Assembly: GCF_040361215.1 (NCBI RefSeq)
Contig: NZ_APND01000003.1
Span: forward strand, 372,001 to 436,000
Origin: Salinisphaera dokdonensis
GTDB lineage: Bacteria; Pseudomonadota; Gammaproteobacteria; Nevskiales; Salinisphaeraceae
DNA length: 64,000 bases
Direction of reading: 5' to 3'
Under the pieces are notes generated by a model. That model was not told the DNA's origin. It saw only the letters and a list, made by a program, of their open reading frames with translations, and did no database searches. Positions within the stretch are counted from its first letter, which is position 1; every line of letters starts with the position of its first letter. Positions 39,082-49,806 of the stretch are shown piece by piece. The position numbers were made by a program, and so were the translations under genes.

Positions 39082-40013
39082 CAGCGCTCCCCGGCATCAC
39101 AGAGCGCGCGGATATGCACCGCAGAGCTGGCCGCCAGCGCATCCAGCGCATAGCCGCCCTCAAGCGTGGAAACCAGCCGGCCGTCGCAGAGACGGTCTGC
39201 CGCTTCGGCGATGCGCTGGCTGACCCACTCATAGTCTTCCGCCTCGAACATGAGATCGGCCAGCGGATCCGAGCGATGGGCATCGAAACCGGCAGACACG
39301 AAGATCATCTCCGGTTTGAACGCATCCAGCGCCGGCAGCCAGTCGCGCTCGACCGCCTGCCGAAACACGCTGCCCGGCGTGCCGGCCTTGAGCGGCGTCT
39401 TGATCAGCTTGCCCGGCACGCTGATGTCCTGGGTATAGGGGAATAGCGGGTTCTGATAACTCGAACAGAACAGCACGTCGGGTTCGTTGCGGAACACGTC
39501 CTCGGTGCCATTGCCGTGGTGCACGTCGAAATCGAGAATCGCGACGCGTTTGAGGCCGTGCGCGCGTAGCGCATGCGCAGCGCCCACCGCGACGTTGTCG
39601 AAGAAGCAGAAGCCCATGGCGCGATCGTGTTCTGCATGGTGGCCCGGCGGCCGTACGGCGCAGAAGGCGTTGGCCACTTCGCCCGCGATAACCGCATCGG
39701 TAGCGGCCACTACCGAGCCCGCGCCGTGCAAGGCGGCCGTAAGGCTATGCTTGTTCATCGACGTATCACCGTCGAGTCGGACGGTGCCCTTCGTGGGCGC
39801 GAAGGTCACCAGTTCGTCGACATAGGTCGGGGCGTGCACGCGCTTGATCGCGTCCAGGGGCGCCTGCGGAGCGTCGCGACGGCTCACCCGCCGGTCCACG
39901 CCCACCACGCTCATGCCCTTTTCCACGGCCACTAGCCGCGCGGGCGACTCAGGGTGGCCGCTGCCCATGTCGTGGAGCGGGCAACTGGAATGGCTGAAAT
40001 AGGCAGTCGTCAT
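39081..40013 (-). CDS. Histone deacetylase superfamily hydrolase (acetylpolyamine/class II-like)
   Basis: 310 residues from ATG 40013 (MTTAYFSHSSCPLHDMGSGHPESPARL). Zn-dependent deacetylase fold: charge-relay VRPPGHHAE, metal site DFDVHHGNGTEDVF, FVSAGFDAHRSDPLA and the C-terminal LEGGY. All catalytic His and Asp are present, so it is probably active. Bacterial members act on acetylpolyamines, acetoin-related targets or protein acetyl-lysines; the substrate cannot be told here. The frame is open 96 bp upstream but the family start is at 40013. Confidence 0.92.
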   Translation of the reverse strand: MTTAYFSHSSCPLHDMGSGHPESPARLVAVEKGMSVVGVDRRVSRRDAPQAPLDAIKRVHAPTYVDELVTFAPTKGTVRLDGDTSMNKHSLTAALHGAGSVVAATDAVIAGEVANAFCAVRPPGHHAEHDRAMGFCFFDNVAVGAAHALRAHGLKRVAILDFDVHHGNGTEDVFRNEPDVLFCSSYQNPLFPYTQDISVPGKLIKTPLKAGTPGSVFRQAVERDWLPALDAFKPEMIFVSAGFDAHRSDPLADLMFEAEDYEWVSQRIAEAADRLCDGRLVSTLEGGYALDALAASSAVHIRALCDAGER

Positions 40014-40189
40014 GCGGCGCGGTTCCGGCAACGGGGATTCGATGGCGTGAGGTTGGCGCGAAGCCACTCCACAGGCATCGAACAACACACGTGGCCGCAA
40101 TGCAACCACACCGGGTCGCCGGGCGCACTCGCGCGTAAGGCGTCGTGCCGGTTAGCGCTGACCGCTAGCCGCCGATTTATACGCCGCGC

Positions 40190-40220
40190 ATGAAAAACGC
40201 CGCTCTAAGGCGGCGTCTTT
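40190..40220 (-). terminator. Intrinsic terminator for the DUF3015-like gene
   Basis: Stem ACGCCGC (40197-40203) / GCGGCGT (40210-40216) with a 6-base loop. On the minus strand it is followed by a T-run (A-run 40193-40197 on the plus strand). It lies about 30 bp after the stop of the gene at 40246-40638. Confidence 0.85.
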
Positions 40221-40245
40221 CTTATCCCAGCGCTGGACGCTCGTC

Positions 40246-40638
40246 TTAGCGCATCGCCACGATGCGATCGACGACGTTGCTGTCTTCTGTCGTTTCCGGC
40301 CCGTAGAGCTCGGAATAGTTGGACTGCATCCAGCGACCGAACGCATCCGGGTTTTCCTCGTTCAACAGGGCCGCCAGAGAATCGAGATTCTCGCCGCCAC
40401 CGGTCGCCGCTTCGCGACGCAGGGCCACCGACTGGCTGTCGGCGAAGTCATGCGCCTGCGCGAAGTCGTCGTCATCGATGTTCTTGCCAACGATATATGC
40501 GGTGGTACCGGCCGTGCTGGCCGTGGTGATCAGGTCATCGCGGTCGCGCGCCGAACTGATCGTGGAAACGCTCAGGCCGATCGCCATGACGCCGCACAGC
40601 GCAAGGCCGCGTTTGATCGTGCTGGAACTCATGTCCAT
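40246..40638 (-). CDS. Small secreted DUF3015-like protein
   Basis: 130 residues from ATG 40638, chosen because AAGGGA lies about 7 bp upstream; ATG 40632 is an alternative. Signal peptide (IKRGLALCGVMAIGLSVSTISSARD). The C-terminal half, GGGENLDSLAALL followed by MQSNYSELYG and VVDRIVAM, resembles the end of DUF3015 proteins, which have a Cys-containing N-terminal half missing here. The middle is very acidic (NIDDDDFAQAHDF). Function unknown. Separate terminator downstream, so probably monocistronic. Confidence 0.6.
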   Translation of the reverse strand: MDMSSSTIKRGLALCGVMAIGLSVSTISSARDRDDLITTASTAGTTAYIVGKNIDDDDFAQAHDFADSQSVALRREAATGGGENLDSLAALLNEENPDAFGRWMQSNYSELYGPETTEDSNVVDRIVAMR

Positions 40639-40724
40639 GTCTTTATCCCTTTTGTTCACGCTCTTTCGATTCTTGAAGCTAGCCCGCCCCGCATGAATCG
40701 AGACTGAACCCTGCCGGAATCCCC

Positions 40725-42596
<1,872 letters not shown>

Positions 42597-42689
42597 ATGA
42601 GGATCGGCAGCAGAGGGAAGACTCGCTTCAATCTAACAACCCCCCACCGGCAATAAAAGCGGCAGCGCAGCATTTGCACCGCGCTGTAG

Positions 42690-43322
42690 TCAGCGTTCTA
42701 CGCGAACGATCACCTCTTCACTGTCAGCAACTTGGGCGCCGGCCGCCTGCATGGCGTCAATCGCGGCCTGCGTATCGCCGCGCTGCATATCGACCCCGCG
42801 TGTACCGTCGCGCACCAGCGTGACGGCAAAACCCTGATCCAGCGCATCGATAACAGTGAATTTCACACAGACATCGGCGGCCAACCCGAGCACCACAAGA
42901 TGCTCGATTTCATGCCCGCGCAGATGATCTGCAAGGCCCGTCGCCTGCCGGTGCCCGTTATCGAAGAACGCCGAATAGCTATCGATACGCGCGTCGGTGC
43001 CCTTGCGCACGACATGATCGATACCCGCGACATCGAGCGCCGACGCGAAGCCAGCACCGGGCGCGCCCTGTACGCAGTGCACAGGCCAGAGAATCTGCTC
43101 CAGGCCGTCCAGTTCGGTGACCTGGAATGGCTCGAAACCAGCGTGCTCGTCCGCGAACGACAGATGACGCGGCGGGTGCCAATCCTGGCTGGCGACGACA
43201 TGCTCGAAATATGGCATCAGCCGATTGGCGACCGGCACCACGGCATCCCCGTCGGCCACGGCCAAGGCGCCACCGGGCAGGAAATCGTTCTGGATATCGA
43301 CCAGCAACAAGGCGGTTCGCAT
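42690..43322 (-). CDS. pncA: Nicotinamidase PncA
   Basis: Hydrolyses nicotinamide to nicotinate in NAD salvage. 210 residues, isochorismatase fold. Catalytic Asp in LLVDIQNDFLPGGAL, metal site SQDWHPPRHLSFA (Asp and two His), Lys in VVRKGTD and nucleophile Cys in LAADVCVKFT. Begins 2 bp after the pncB stop, so pncB and pncA form an operon of consecutive salvage steps. Confidence 0.95.
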   Translation of the reverse strand: MRTALLLVDIQNDFLPGGALAVADGDAVVPVANRLMPYFEHVVASQDWHPPRHLSFADEHAGFEPFQVTELDGLEQILWPVHCVQGAPGAGFASALDVAGIDHVVRKGTDARIDSYSAFFDNGHRQATGLADHLRGHEIEHLVVLGLAADVCVKFTVIDALDQGFAVTLVRDGTRGVDMQRGDTQAAIDAMQAAGAQVADSEEVIVRVER

Positions 43323-43324
43323 GA

Positions 43325-44803
43325 TCAGGCTTCTCCGGCCTTATCGACCGGTGCCGCCACGGGCCGCTCGTGCCGGTGAGCGAGCCAGTCGCGCAAGGCG
43401 TCGGTGGATTCCTCGAGATAGCGATCGATGAGCGCGGGGTAATCGCGGCGCGCGGCGAAGAAGGCGAACTGCTCGCGCGCGTACTGCTGCACATCGGACA
43501 GCGCTGGCGCCGGCGAGACCGCACGACCGTCGCGCACGGCCGGTACGAGCAGATCGATATGCGGCGCGTCTGGTGTGAACTCATGGCAGTACTCGCCCTT
43601 CGTGCCGGCCCAGGCGGTTCGCGGCGCAGCCGCGTCGAACAGCAGGTCCGCCGCGGGCGCGCCGTCGTCCAGAAAACGGCGTACCTGATGGACGCCCGGG
43701 CGTGTGAGCTTGCCGGGCGTGTCCGACAGCTTCATGCGATACGACCAGGTCCCGCGGTCGCTGCGGATCGCGCCCAGTTTGTAGACGCCGTCGAGCGCGG
43801 CATCCGGCTGCGCGGTCGTCAGGCGGGTGCCGACGCCCCAGAGCACGATGGGCGCGCCCTCGCGCTTGAGTTCGGCGATTACTTTCTCGTCCAGGCTGGA
43901 GCTGGCCGCGATCTTGGCATTGGGAAAACCCGCCGCATCGAGCATTCGGCGTGCCGTCTTGGACAACTCCGACAGGTCACCCGAATCAAGCCGTATACCG
44001 GCCATTTCATGGCCGCTCTCGCGCAGCTTGCGGCCCGCGCGGATCGCGTTGTCGATGCCTTCGAGGGTGTCGTAGGTGTCGACCAGGAAGATGCAGTTGT
44101 CCGGCAGCGCCGCGGCGTAGGCATCGAAGGCGTCGATCTCGTCGTCGAAGGCCATGACCCAGCCGTGCGCGTGGGTGCCGGATACCGGGATACCGAACAG
44201 CTGCCCGGCCAGTACGTTCGAGGTGCCTGCACAGCCGCCGATGTAGGCCGCACGCGCCGCCGAGACGCCACCATCGATGCCCTGGGCCTTGCGCAGGCCA
44301 AAATCCAGTACCGGATCGCCGCCGGCGGCATGCGCGATCCGCGCGGCCTTGGTCGCGACCAAGGTCGGGAAATTCATGATGTTGAGCAGTGCACTTTCAA
44401 GCAGCTGCGCCTGAATGATCGGCGCACGCACGCGCAGCATCGGCTGATGCGCGAACACGGCAGTGCCTTCCGGCATGGCATCGATATCGCCGGTGAAACG
44501 TAGATCGCGCAGGTACGCCAAAAACGCCGGCGCGAACAGCGCCTCGCCCGCGTTGTCCTTCAGCGTCGCCAGGTAGTCGATATCGGCATCGTCGAACGAC
44601 AGCTCGGTGACATATTCGATCGCGGTTTCGATCCCGCAGGCGATGGCGAAGCCGTTGTCGAAGGGCGCATCGCGAAAGAACAGGTGAAATACCGCCTCAC
44701 GCTCGGCCGAGCCGTTGTGCCAGTGGGCATAGGCCATGGTGAGCTGGTAGAGATCGGTCAGTAGCGCCGGCGCGCGGCCGTAGAGTTGCCCCAGGAAGGA
44801 CAT
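43325..44803 (-). CDS. pncB: Nicotinate phosphoribosyltransferase PncB
   Basis: Makes nicotinate mononucleotide from nicotinate and PRPP in the Preiss-Handler route. 492 residues from ATG 44803 (MSFLGQLYGRAPALLTDLYQLTMAYAH), the conserved start. Key blocks: LLTDLYQLTMA, DFGLRKAQGIDGG, GTSNVLAGQLFGIPVSGTHAHGW and GIRLDSGDLSELS. The long form (about 490 residues) is the type common outside enterics. First gene of pncB-pncA. Confidence 0.94.
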   Translation of the reverse strand: MSFLGQLYGRAPALLTDLYQLTMAYAHWHNGSAEREAVFHLFFRDAPFDNGFAIACGIETAIEYVTELSFDDADIDYLATLKDNAGEALFAPAFLAYLRDLRFTGDIDAMPEGTAVFAHQPMLRVRAPIIQAQLLESALLNIMNFPTLVATKAARIAHAAGGDPVLDFGLRKAQGIDGGVSAARAAYIGGCAGTSNVLAGQLFGIPVSGTHAHGWVMAFDDEIDAFDAYAAALPDNCIFLVDTYDTLEGIDNAIRAGRKLRESGHEMAGIRLDSGDLSELSKTARRMLDAAGFPNAKIAASSSLDEKVIAELKREGAPIVLWGVGTRLTTAQPDAALDGVYKLGAIRSDRGTWSYRMKLSDTPGKLTRPGVHQVRRFLDDGAPAADLLFDAAAPRTAWAGTKGEYCHEFTPDAPHIDLLVPAVRDGRAVSPAPALSDVQQYAREQFAFFAARRDYPALIDRYLEESTDALRDWLAHRHERPVAAPVDKAGEA

Positions 44804-44936
44804 AGACTGGTCGTGCACGAATGATCCAACAAGAATGCGAGCGTTGTACGTCGGTTTCAACTCATGGGCGACCCACGGCCGCTTGCACCGGCATACTACG
44901 GCCCGCAAGCGGCACGCCATGGAGTATGGAGCACGA

Positions 44937-45674
44937 ATGGCAGAGAAAACCGATCGGCAGGACGCGTCCGGCAAGAAGCGGCGAAAACGTCAGCCGCCCG
45001 GCTGGCGAACGCGCGTGCTGAGAACTGTTTCACAATGGGCCATGGCGGGTTATATCTGGCTGCTCCGCCTGACCTGTCGCATTCGTGTCGTGGAGGGCCG
45101 CCAGTACCTCGAGGACACGCTCGCCGGTGACACGCCGGTCGTGCCCTGTGCCTGGCATCAGCAGCTGGTCCCGAGCGGTCTGTTCCTGCGCTCACTCGTG
45201 CCGCGCGGCATGAACGTGGGTTTTCTGATCAGCCCGTCGCGAGAAGGCGAATTCATGTCGCGGGTCGCACACAATCACCGTGTCACGCCGATCCGCGGCT
45301 CTTCCAGCCGGACCGGCAAGGAAGCCATGCAGGCGCTGACCGAGGCCGTTCGCGAGGGCGTATCGCCGATGATGTATGGCGACGGGCCCCGCGGGCCGGC
45401 CCGGGTATTCAAGACCGGCGCCGTGATCCTGGCCAGCCGCACCGGCGCGCCACTATTCCTCGTGGGTGCCGCGGCCAGCCGCTACTGGCAGGTAAAATCC
45501 TGGGACAGCTTTCAGGTACCCAAGCCGTTCTGCACGTTCAATGTCGCCATAGGCGAACCGTGGCCGATTGGCGCTCTGGGGCGCCCCCATCAGGCAGAAG
45601 ATATCGCCAAGGAACTCGGTCACCGCCTCGACGCTCTCTGCGAAGTGGCTCAGGGCGGGCCCGACGCCAGGTAA
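44937..45674 (+). CDS. DUF374 lysophospholipid-acyltransferase-like protein, copy 1
   Basis: 245 residues from ATG 44937, with GGAG about 7 bp upstream. Basic N-terminus (KKRRKRQPPGWR), one hydrophobic helix (AMAGYIWLLRLT) and a DUF374-type acyltransferase core: CAWHQQLVP, ISPSREGEFMSRVA, PIRGSSSRTG, GDGPRGPARVFKTGAVILASRTGAPL. DUF374 proteins are related to lysophospholipid acyltransferases; the exact acceptor is unknown. Ten bp before its own paralogue and near a fatty-acyl-AMP ligase, so a lipid-modifying role is likely. Confidence 0.82.
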   Translation: MAEKTDRQDASGKKRRKRQPPGWRTRVLRTVSQWAMAGYIWLLRLTCRIRVVEGRQYLEDTLAGDTPVVPCAWHQQLVPSGLFLRSLVPRGMNVGFLISPSREGEFMSRVAHNHRVTPIRGSSSRTGKEAMQALTEAVREGVSPMMYGDGPRGPARVFKTGAVILASRTGAPLFLVGAAASRYWQVKSWDSFQVPKPFCTFNVAIGEPWPIGALGRPHQAEDIAKELGHRLDALCEVAQGGPDAR

Positions 45675-45683
45675 ACGCTACCG

Positions 45684-46418
45684 ATGGATGAGAAGACCGA
45701 TACCGCCCTACCCTGGAAGACACGCCTGGGGCTATGGCTTGCCGTGCCTTTATTGCGGGTAATCGTGCGCCTGCTGCTGGCCAGCTGCCGAATCCGGCAC
45801 GTGGCCGGGGATGCCGACCTGCAGCGGCTGATCGACGAAGACCGTGCGTTCCTGCCCTGCTGCTGGCACCAGCGCTTGAGCGTAAGCGTGGGCTATCTGC
45901 TACGGGCAAAAGACCGCGGCCTGCGGCCCGGCTTTCTGGTTTCGCCTTCGCGGGACGGCGAACTCGTCGCCCGCGTGGTCGACGGCATGGGCGCCACAAT
46001 CATTCGTGGTTCTGCCACCCGTACCGGCGCCCGTGCCATGCGCGATCTCTATGGCGTGATGAAGACCGGCGTATCGCCGATCATTCATCCGGACGGCCCA
46101 CACGGCCCCGCGTTCGAAGCCAAGCCGGGCACCCTGATGCTCGCGCAGATGACGCGGGCAGCGTTGTTGCCCATGGCGTTTTCGGCCGATCGCTACTGGC
46201 AGATCGGCTCCTGGGACCGGCTGATGATCCCCAAGCCGTTCGCGCGCGTGGTGATCACGATCGGCGAACCGCTCACCGTGAACCGCGGCGATGCGATCGA
46301 GCGCGCCGCAGAAACCCTGGGCGCACGCCTCGACCTGCTCACCGCAGAAGCCGATCGTCAGATCGGCACCACGCCCCGCCCGCCGCGCGCGCCTGTCAGC
46401 GACCGGGCAGGCGACTAG
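45684..46418 (+). CDS. DUF374 lysophospholipid-acyltransferase-like protein, copy 2
   Basis: 244 residues, paralogue of the gene 10 bp upstream. Matching core: CCWHQRLSV, VSPSRDGELVARVV, IRGSATRTG, PDGPHGPAFEAKPGTLMLAQMT. It diverges where copy 1 has TGAPLF (here TRAALL) and where copy 1 has YGDGPRGP (here HPDGPHGP, nearer the family consensus). N-terminal hydrophobic stretch GLWLAVPLLRVIVRLLLA suggests membrane association. Its TAG overlaps the stop of the convergent acyl-AMP ligase gene. Confidence 0.82.
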   Translation: MDEKTDTALPWKTRLGLWLAVPLLRVIVRLLLASCRIRHVAGDADLQRLIDEDRAFLPCCWHQRLSVSVGYLLRAKDRGLRPGFLVSPSRDGELVARVVDGMGATIIRGSATRTGARAMRDLYGVMKTGVSPIIHPDGPHGPAFEAKPGTLMLAQMTRAALLPMAFSADRYWQIGSWDRLMIPKPFARVVITIGEPLTVNRGDAIERAAETLGARLDLLTAEADRQIGTTPRPPRAPVSDRAGD

Positions 46419-48367
46419 GCGGCAACCGTTTCGCCCTGCAGGTAGGCGGCCAGCGCGTTGATGGTCGGGTATTCGAACAGATCGGTCATATCCAGGCGAT
46501 CCGGCCAGTGTTCTTCGATGCCTTCGTGGATCTGCGCCAGCTCCAGCGAGGACAAGCCGCTTTCGAACAGGTCGTCGTCGAGGCCGATGTTGCGTTTGGG
46601 CACGACCTCGTCGCAGATCGTCTTCAGTTGCCGGGCCAGGTCCGTGGCGCCATCTGCTTCCGGCGGTGCCGGCGCCGCCATCAGCGCGGCCAATTCGCTG
46701 GCGATCGCCGCAAAGGCGCCTTGGGCATAATCGCGCGCCAGCTGGGCGCGCCGCGGCTTGCCGCTCGTGGTTCGCGGTATCTGGCGTACCGGCAACACAT
46801 GGGCGACGACCAGCCCGGCGCGCTGATTGATATGCGCGGTCAATGAGCGCGCCAGCGGCACGAAGTCCGCCAGGCGACCGCGATAGATCACAAAGAACAC
46901 CAGTTCGTCGGCCTGTGCGCCCGGCGCACGCACGCCGGCAGCAGCCACCTTGTTCGGCTCGATACCGTCGAGCGTTTGTGCCAGGGCTTCGAGATCCTGC
47001 GGATAGTGATTCTGGCCGTTGACGAACAGGATCTCCTTCGCTCGCCCGGTGATCAGCAATTCGCCGTCGTGCATGAAACCGAGATCGCCCGTATCCAGCC
47101 AACCCTCATCCGCCAGCGCTGCGCAGTTGGCGGCCGCGTTGGCGTGATAGCCGGCGGTGACGTTGGCGCCCCGGATCCAGACCCGGCCCACCACGTCGGC
47201 CGCGACCACGCGCCGCTCGTCGTCGGCGATACACACCTCGGTGCCCTGCACCGGCTGGCCCAGACAGACAAGCTCTAGCGCGGCGTCGCTGCGGTCGAAA
47301 CGCACGACGTCACCCACGCCGAGTTCGCCGCGCGCGACCGACAGGCTGCGCAGGCCCGCGCCGGCCGGCGGGAACGTGACCGCCAGACTCGCCTCGGCCA
47401 GGCCGTAGACCGGGAACATGGCGTCCTCGCACAGGCCGGTGGGAGCCAGCGTGGTGAGAAACTCGCGCGCCAGTGCCGGGGCAATCGGCTCGGCGCCGTT
47501 GTAGATCAGGCGTACCGCAGACAGATCGAGCGCAGGCAGGCCCTTCGCGGCGATCGCCTTCAAGGTGTGGCGATAACCGAAATTCGGCGAGCACAGCAGC
47601 GTGGCCTGTTTTTCGGCCGCTTTCTCCAGCCACAGCAACGGCCGGCGCGCGAACAGCTCGGGCGCCATCAGGTAGTGAGTGAAGCCGTGGCAGAGCAGCG
47701 TCAGATGAAAACCGATCAGGCCCATGTCATGGGTCAGTGGCATCCACGAGACCGCGATCTCGTCGGCGGCGAAGCGCGAGCCTTCGCTGATCGCGGCGAT
47801 ATTGGCCAGCAGGTTGGCGTGCGTGAGCACCACGCCCTTGGGATCGCCGGTCGAGCCGGAGGAGAACTGGATGAAGGCGGTATCTTCGGGGGCGAGCGGT
47901 GCCCGCACCGCGGGAGTATCCACGCTCGGCGGCTCGTCCGAGAGCGCGCGCCCGGCGAGGCGCGCGGACGCGGCTTCGTCGCCGCGGTCTTCCAGCCAGC
48001 TGCGCGCGCGTTCGAGATGTTTCGGCGCAGCGACCACCCGCGGCTCGTCCAGGTGACGCCAGACCTTGATCAGTTTTTCCAGATGCGCGTCGCTGGCGCC
48101 GGCCGCGATCGGCACCGGCACGAGCCCGCCATAGATCCCGGCCCAGAAGAACTGCAGAAAGCGCAGGTTGTCCTCGACGAACAGGATCACCGGGTCGCCC
48201 GGCTTCGCTCCGAGCGTCTGCAGTACGGCCAGTTGGCGTTCCGCCGCCTGGGCGAGCTGGCGATAGCTCAGGCCGCGTTCCTCGTGGCTGCCGTCGATGA
48301 AACCGATCTCGTTCGGGCTGCCGACCTGGGCATCCAGGGCATCGGCCAGTGTGGTGAAAGATGACAT
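46415..48367 (-). CDS. Fatty-acyl-AMP ligase fused to a C-terminal acyl-carrier domain
   Basis: 650 residues from ATG 48367. Adenylation domain (about 1-560): FIQFSSGSTGDPKGVVLTHANL (P-loop), SWMPLTHDMGLIGFH (typical of fatty-acyl-AMP ligases rather than CoA ligases), YNGAEPI, YGLAEASLAV, WLDTGDLGF and TSGKPRR with the catalytic Lys. C-terminal carrier domain (about 575-648) has DDDLFESGLSSLELAQIHE; the phosphopantetheine Ser is preceded by Ser, not the usual Asp. Likely loads a fatty acid onto its own carrier. Located 23 bp after the P450 in the same direction; an Sfp-type transferase is encoded divergently. Confidence 0.88.
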   Translation of the reverse strand: MSSFTTLADALDAQVGSPNEIGFIDGSHEERGLSYRQLAQAAERQLAVLQTLGAKPGDPVILFVEDNLRFLQFFWAGIYGGLVPVPIAAGASDAHLEKLIKVWRHLDEPRVVAAPKHLERARSWLEDRGDEAASARLAGRALSDEPPSVDTPAVRAPLAPEDTAFIQFSSGSTGDPKGVVLTHANLLANIAAISEGSRFAADEIAVSWMPLTHDMGLIGFHLTLLCHGFTHYLMAPELFARRPLLWLEKAAEKQATLLCSPNFGYRHTLKAIAAKGLPALDLSAVRLIYNGAEPIAPALAREFLTTLAPTGLCEDAMFPVYGLAEASLAVTFPPAGAGLRSLSVARGELGVGDVVRFDRSDAALELVCLGQPVQGTEVCIADDERRVVAADVVGRVWIRGANVTAGYHANAAANCAALADEGWLDTGDLGFMHDGELLITGRAKEILFVNGQNHYPQDLEALAQTLDGIEPNKVAAAGVRAPGAQADELVFFVIYRGRLADFVPLARSLTAHINQRAGLVVAHVLPVRQIPRTTSGKPRRAQLARDYAQGAFAAIASELAALMAAPAPPEADGATDLARQLKTICDEVVPKRNIGLDDDLFESGLSSLELAQIHEGIEEHWPDRLDMTDLFEYPTINALAAYLQGETVAA

Positions 48368-48390
48368 GGGCAAAACCTGTAAGACGGGTG

Positions 48391-49721
48391 TTATCGGCGT
48401 ACCCAGCGCAGCGGCACACCGCCGGCGCCGGGACGCAGGTTGATACGGGATTCGAGCCGCGGTGCACGGTTGCCGGCATAGACCGGGCGCAGGCGGCGCA
48501 ACGTGGTGACCAGCTGGGCGCGCATCTCGGTCATGGCCATCTGCTCGCCCACGCAATGGCGCGGGCCGGCAGCAAACGGCAGGAACGCGAACCGGTGACC
48601 CGGCGTGCCGGACGCCAGAAAACGCGCCGGCGCAAAGGTTTCCGGCGCCTGCCAGTAGTCGGCATGGCGATGCAGCACATAGGGGCTGATGAAAAGTTGG
48701 TCGCCGGCCTCGATGTCATGATCGCCGAGCCGGTCGGGCACGAGCGCCCGACGCGAGAGCAGCCAGCCCGGCGGATAGAGGCGCAACACTTCCCTGATCA
48801 CGGCGTCGACAAACGTCAGCCGTGCGCCCGGGCGGGCACAGAACTGTGCGATCTCGCCGGCGTCGAGGGCATCCACCGCGGCCAGCAGGCGCTCGAGCAC
48901 GCGCGGGTGGGTCGCGATCTCGTACCAGGCCCAGGCCAGCGCGCTGGCCGTGGTTTCGTGGCCGGCGACGATCAGGGTCATGACCTCATCGATGAGCTCG
49001 TCCCGGGTCATGCCCGCGCTCTCGGCCGGCGCGTTCTTAGGGTGCGCCGCCAGCAGATGACCGAGAAAGTCGAACGCCTGCGTGCCGCTTGCCTCGCGAG
49101 CCGCGACAATCGAAGCCACCACCCGGCCGAGCCGATGAAAACGCGCCGCGAAACGCAGATCGCGGGTCGCGTCCTCCTGAGCAGCGCGAAAGGATTGGCG
49201 CCGTCGGCCATCAGGGTTTCATAGTCGGCGCCGAACACGGACCGGAGCACGATCACCAGCGTCAGCTCGCTGACATGGGCCGCCCCGTCCAGGGTCTCAC
49301 CACGCGCCGCGAAGCCCATCCAGCGTGTCCCCAGACGTTCGTTCTCGGCCAAGATCATGGTGTTGAAATCCGCCAGCCGGCGCGGCCTGAAGGCAGGCTG
49401 GATCAGACGCCGCTGGCGCGCCCAGAACTCACCGTTGCTGACCATAATCCCGTTACCGAGCAGCAGGCGAACACGCTCCAGGCCGATGCCCTTGGCATAG
49501 CGGCCGGCGTGGCCGACAAGGACCTGCTGGACCATTGCCGGGTCATGGATGACCCAATGTCGCGCATCGCCACGCTCGGCGGGCACCCGATAGACGTCAC
49601 CATAGGCGCCATGCCAGCGCACGAGCATGCGTCGCGTAGCGTCGTCCGGTGCGATCGCAAACGGCGCCGAGGGCCCGGGCACATGGGCCGCGGGATTGAT
49701 ATCGGCTAGGCTGATGGACAT
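48391..49721 (-). pseudogene. Cytochrome P450 interrupted by a single frameshift
   Basis: Two frames together make one complete P450. Residues from ATG 49721 (MSISLADINPAAHVPGP) read through LLGNGIMVSNGEFWARQRRL to ADGANP; the rest continues in the -1 frame from FRAAQEDATRDLRFAARFH. The C-terminal part has AGHETTASAL (I-helix), EVLRLYPP (ExxR) and heme loop FAAGPRHCVGEQMA with its Cys. The switch falls at the TTT run 49189-49191 (minus strand), consistent with loss of one T. No slippery heptamer supports programmed frameshifting, so this is either a recent mutation or a sequencing error. Otherwise intact; likely a fatty-acid-type hydroxylase by context, which is inference. Confidence 0.85.
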
Positions 49722-49740
49722 CTCGAACGTCCTCAATCGA

Positions 49741-49779
49741 CACGCAGCGTTTGTCTCCCAGGCATTCGCTGCCTGCGTG
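49741..49779 (-). promoter_or_regulatory. Mutually exclusive inverted repeats in the P450 leader
   Basis: CACGCAG (49741-49747) can pair with CTGCGTG (49773-49779), or CAGGCA (49759-49764) with TGCCTG (49770-49775). Both use bases 49773-49775, so only one can form. The site is 20-58 bp upstream of the P450 start on the minus strand. Confidence 0.3.
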
Positions 49780-49806
49780 CAAAAAGAACCTTAACGAATA
49801 TTTGTT

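Noticed and set aside
49150..49230. Programmed ribosomal frameshift in the P450
   Set aside because: No canonical slippery heptamer or downstream pseudoknot is evident, and P450 genes are not known to use it; mutation or sequencing error is simpler.
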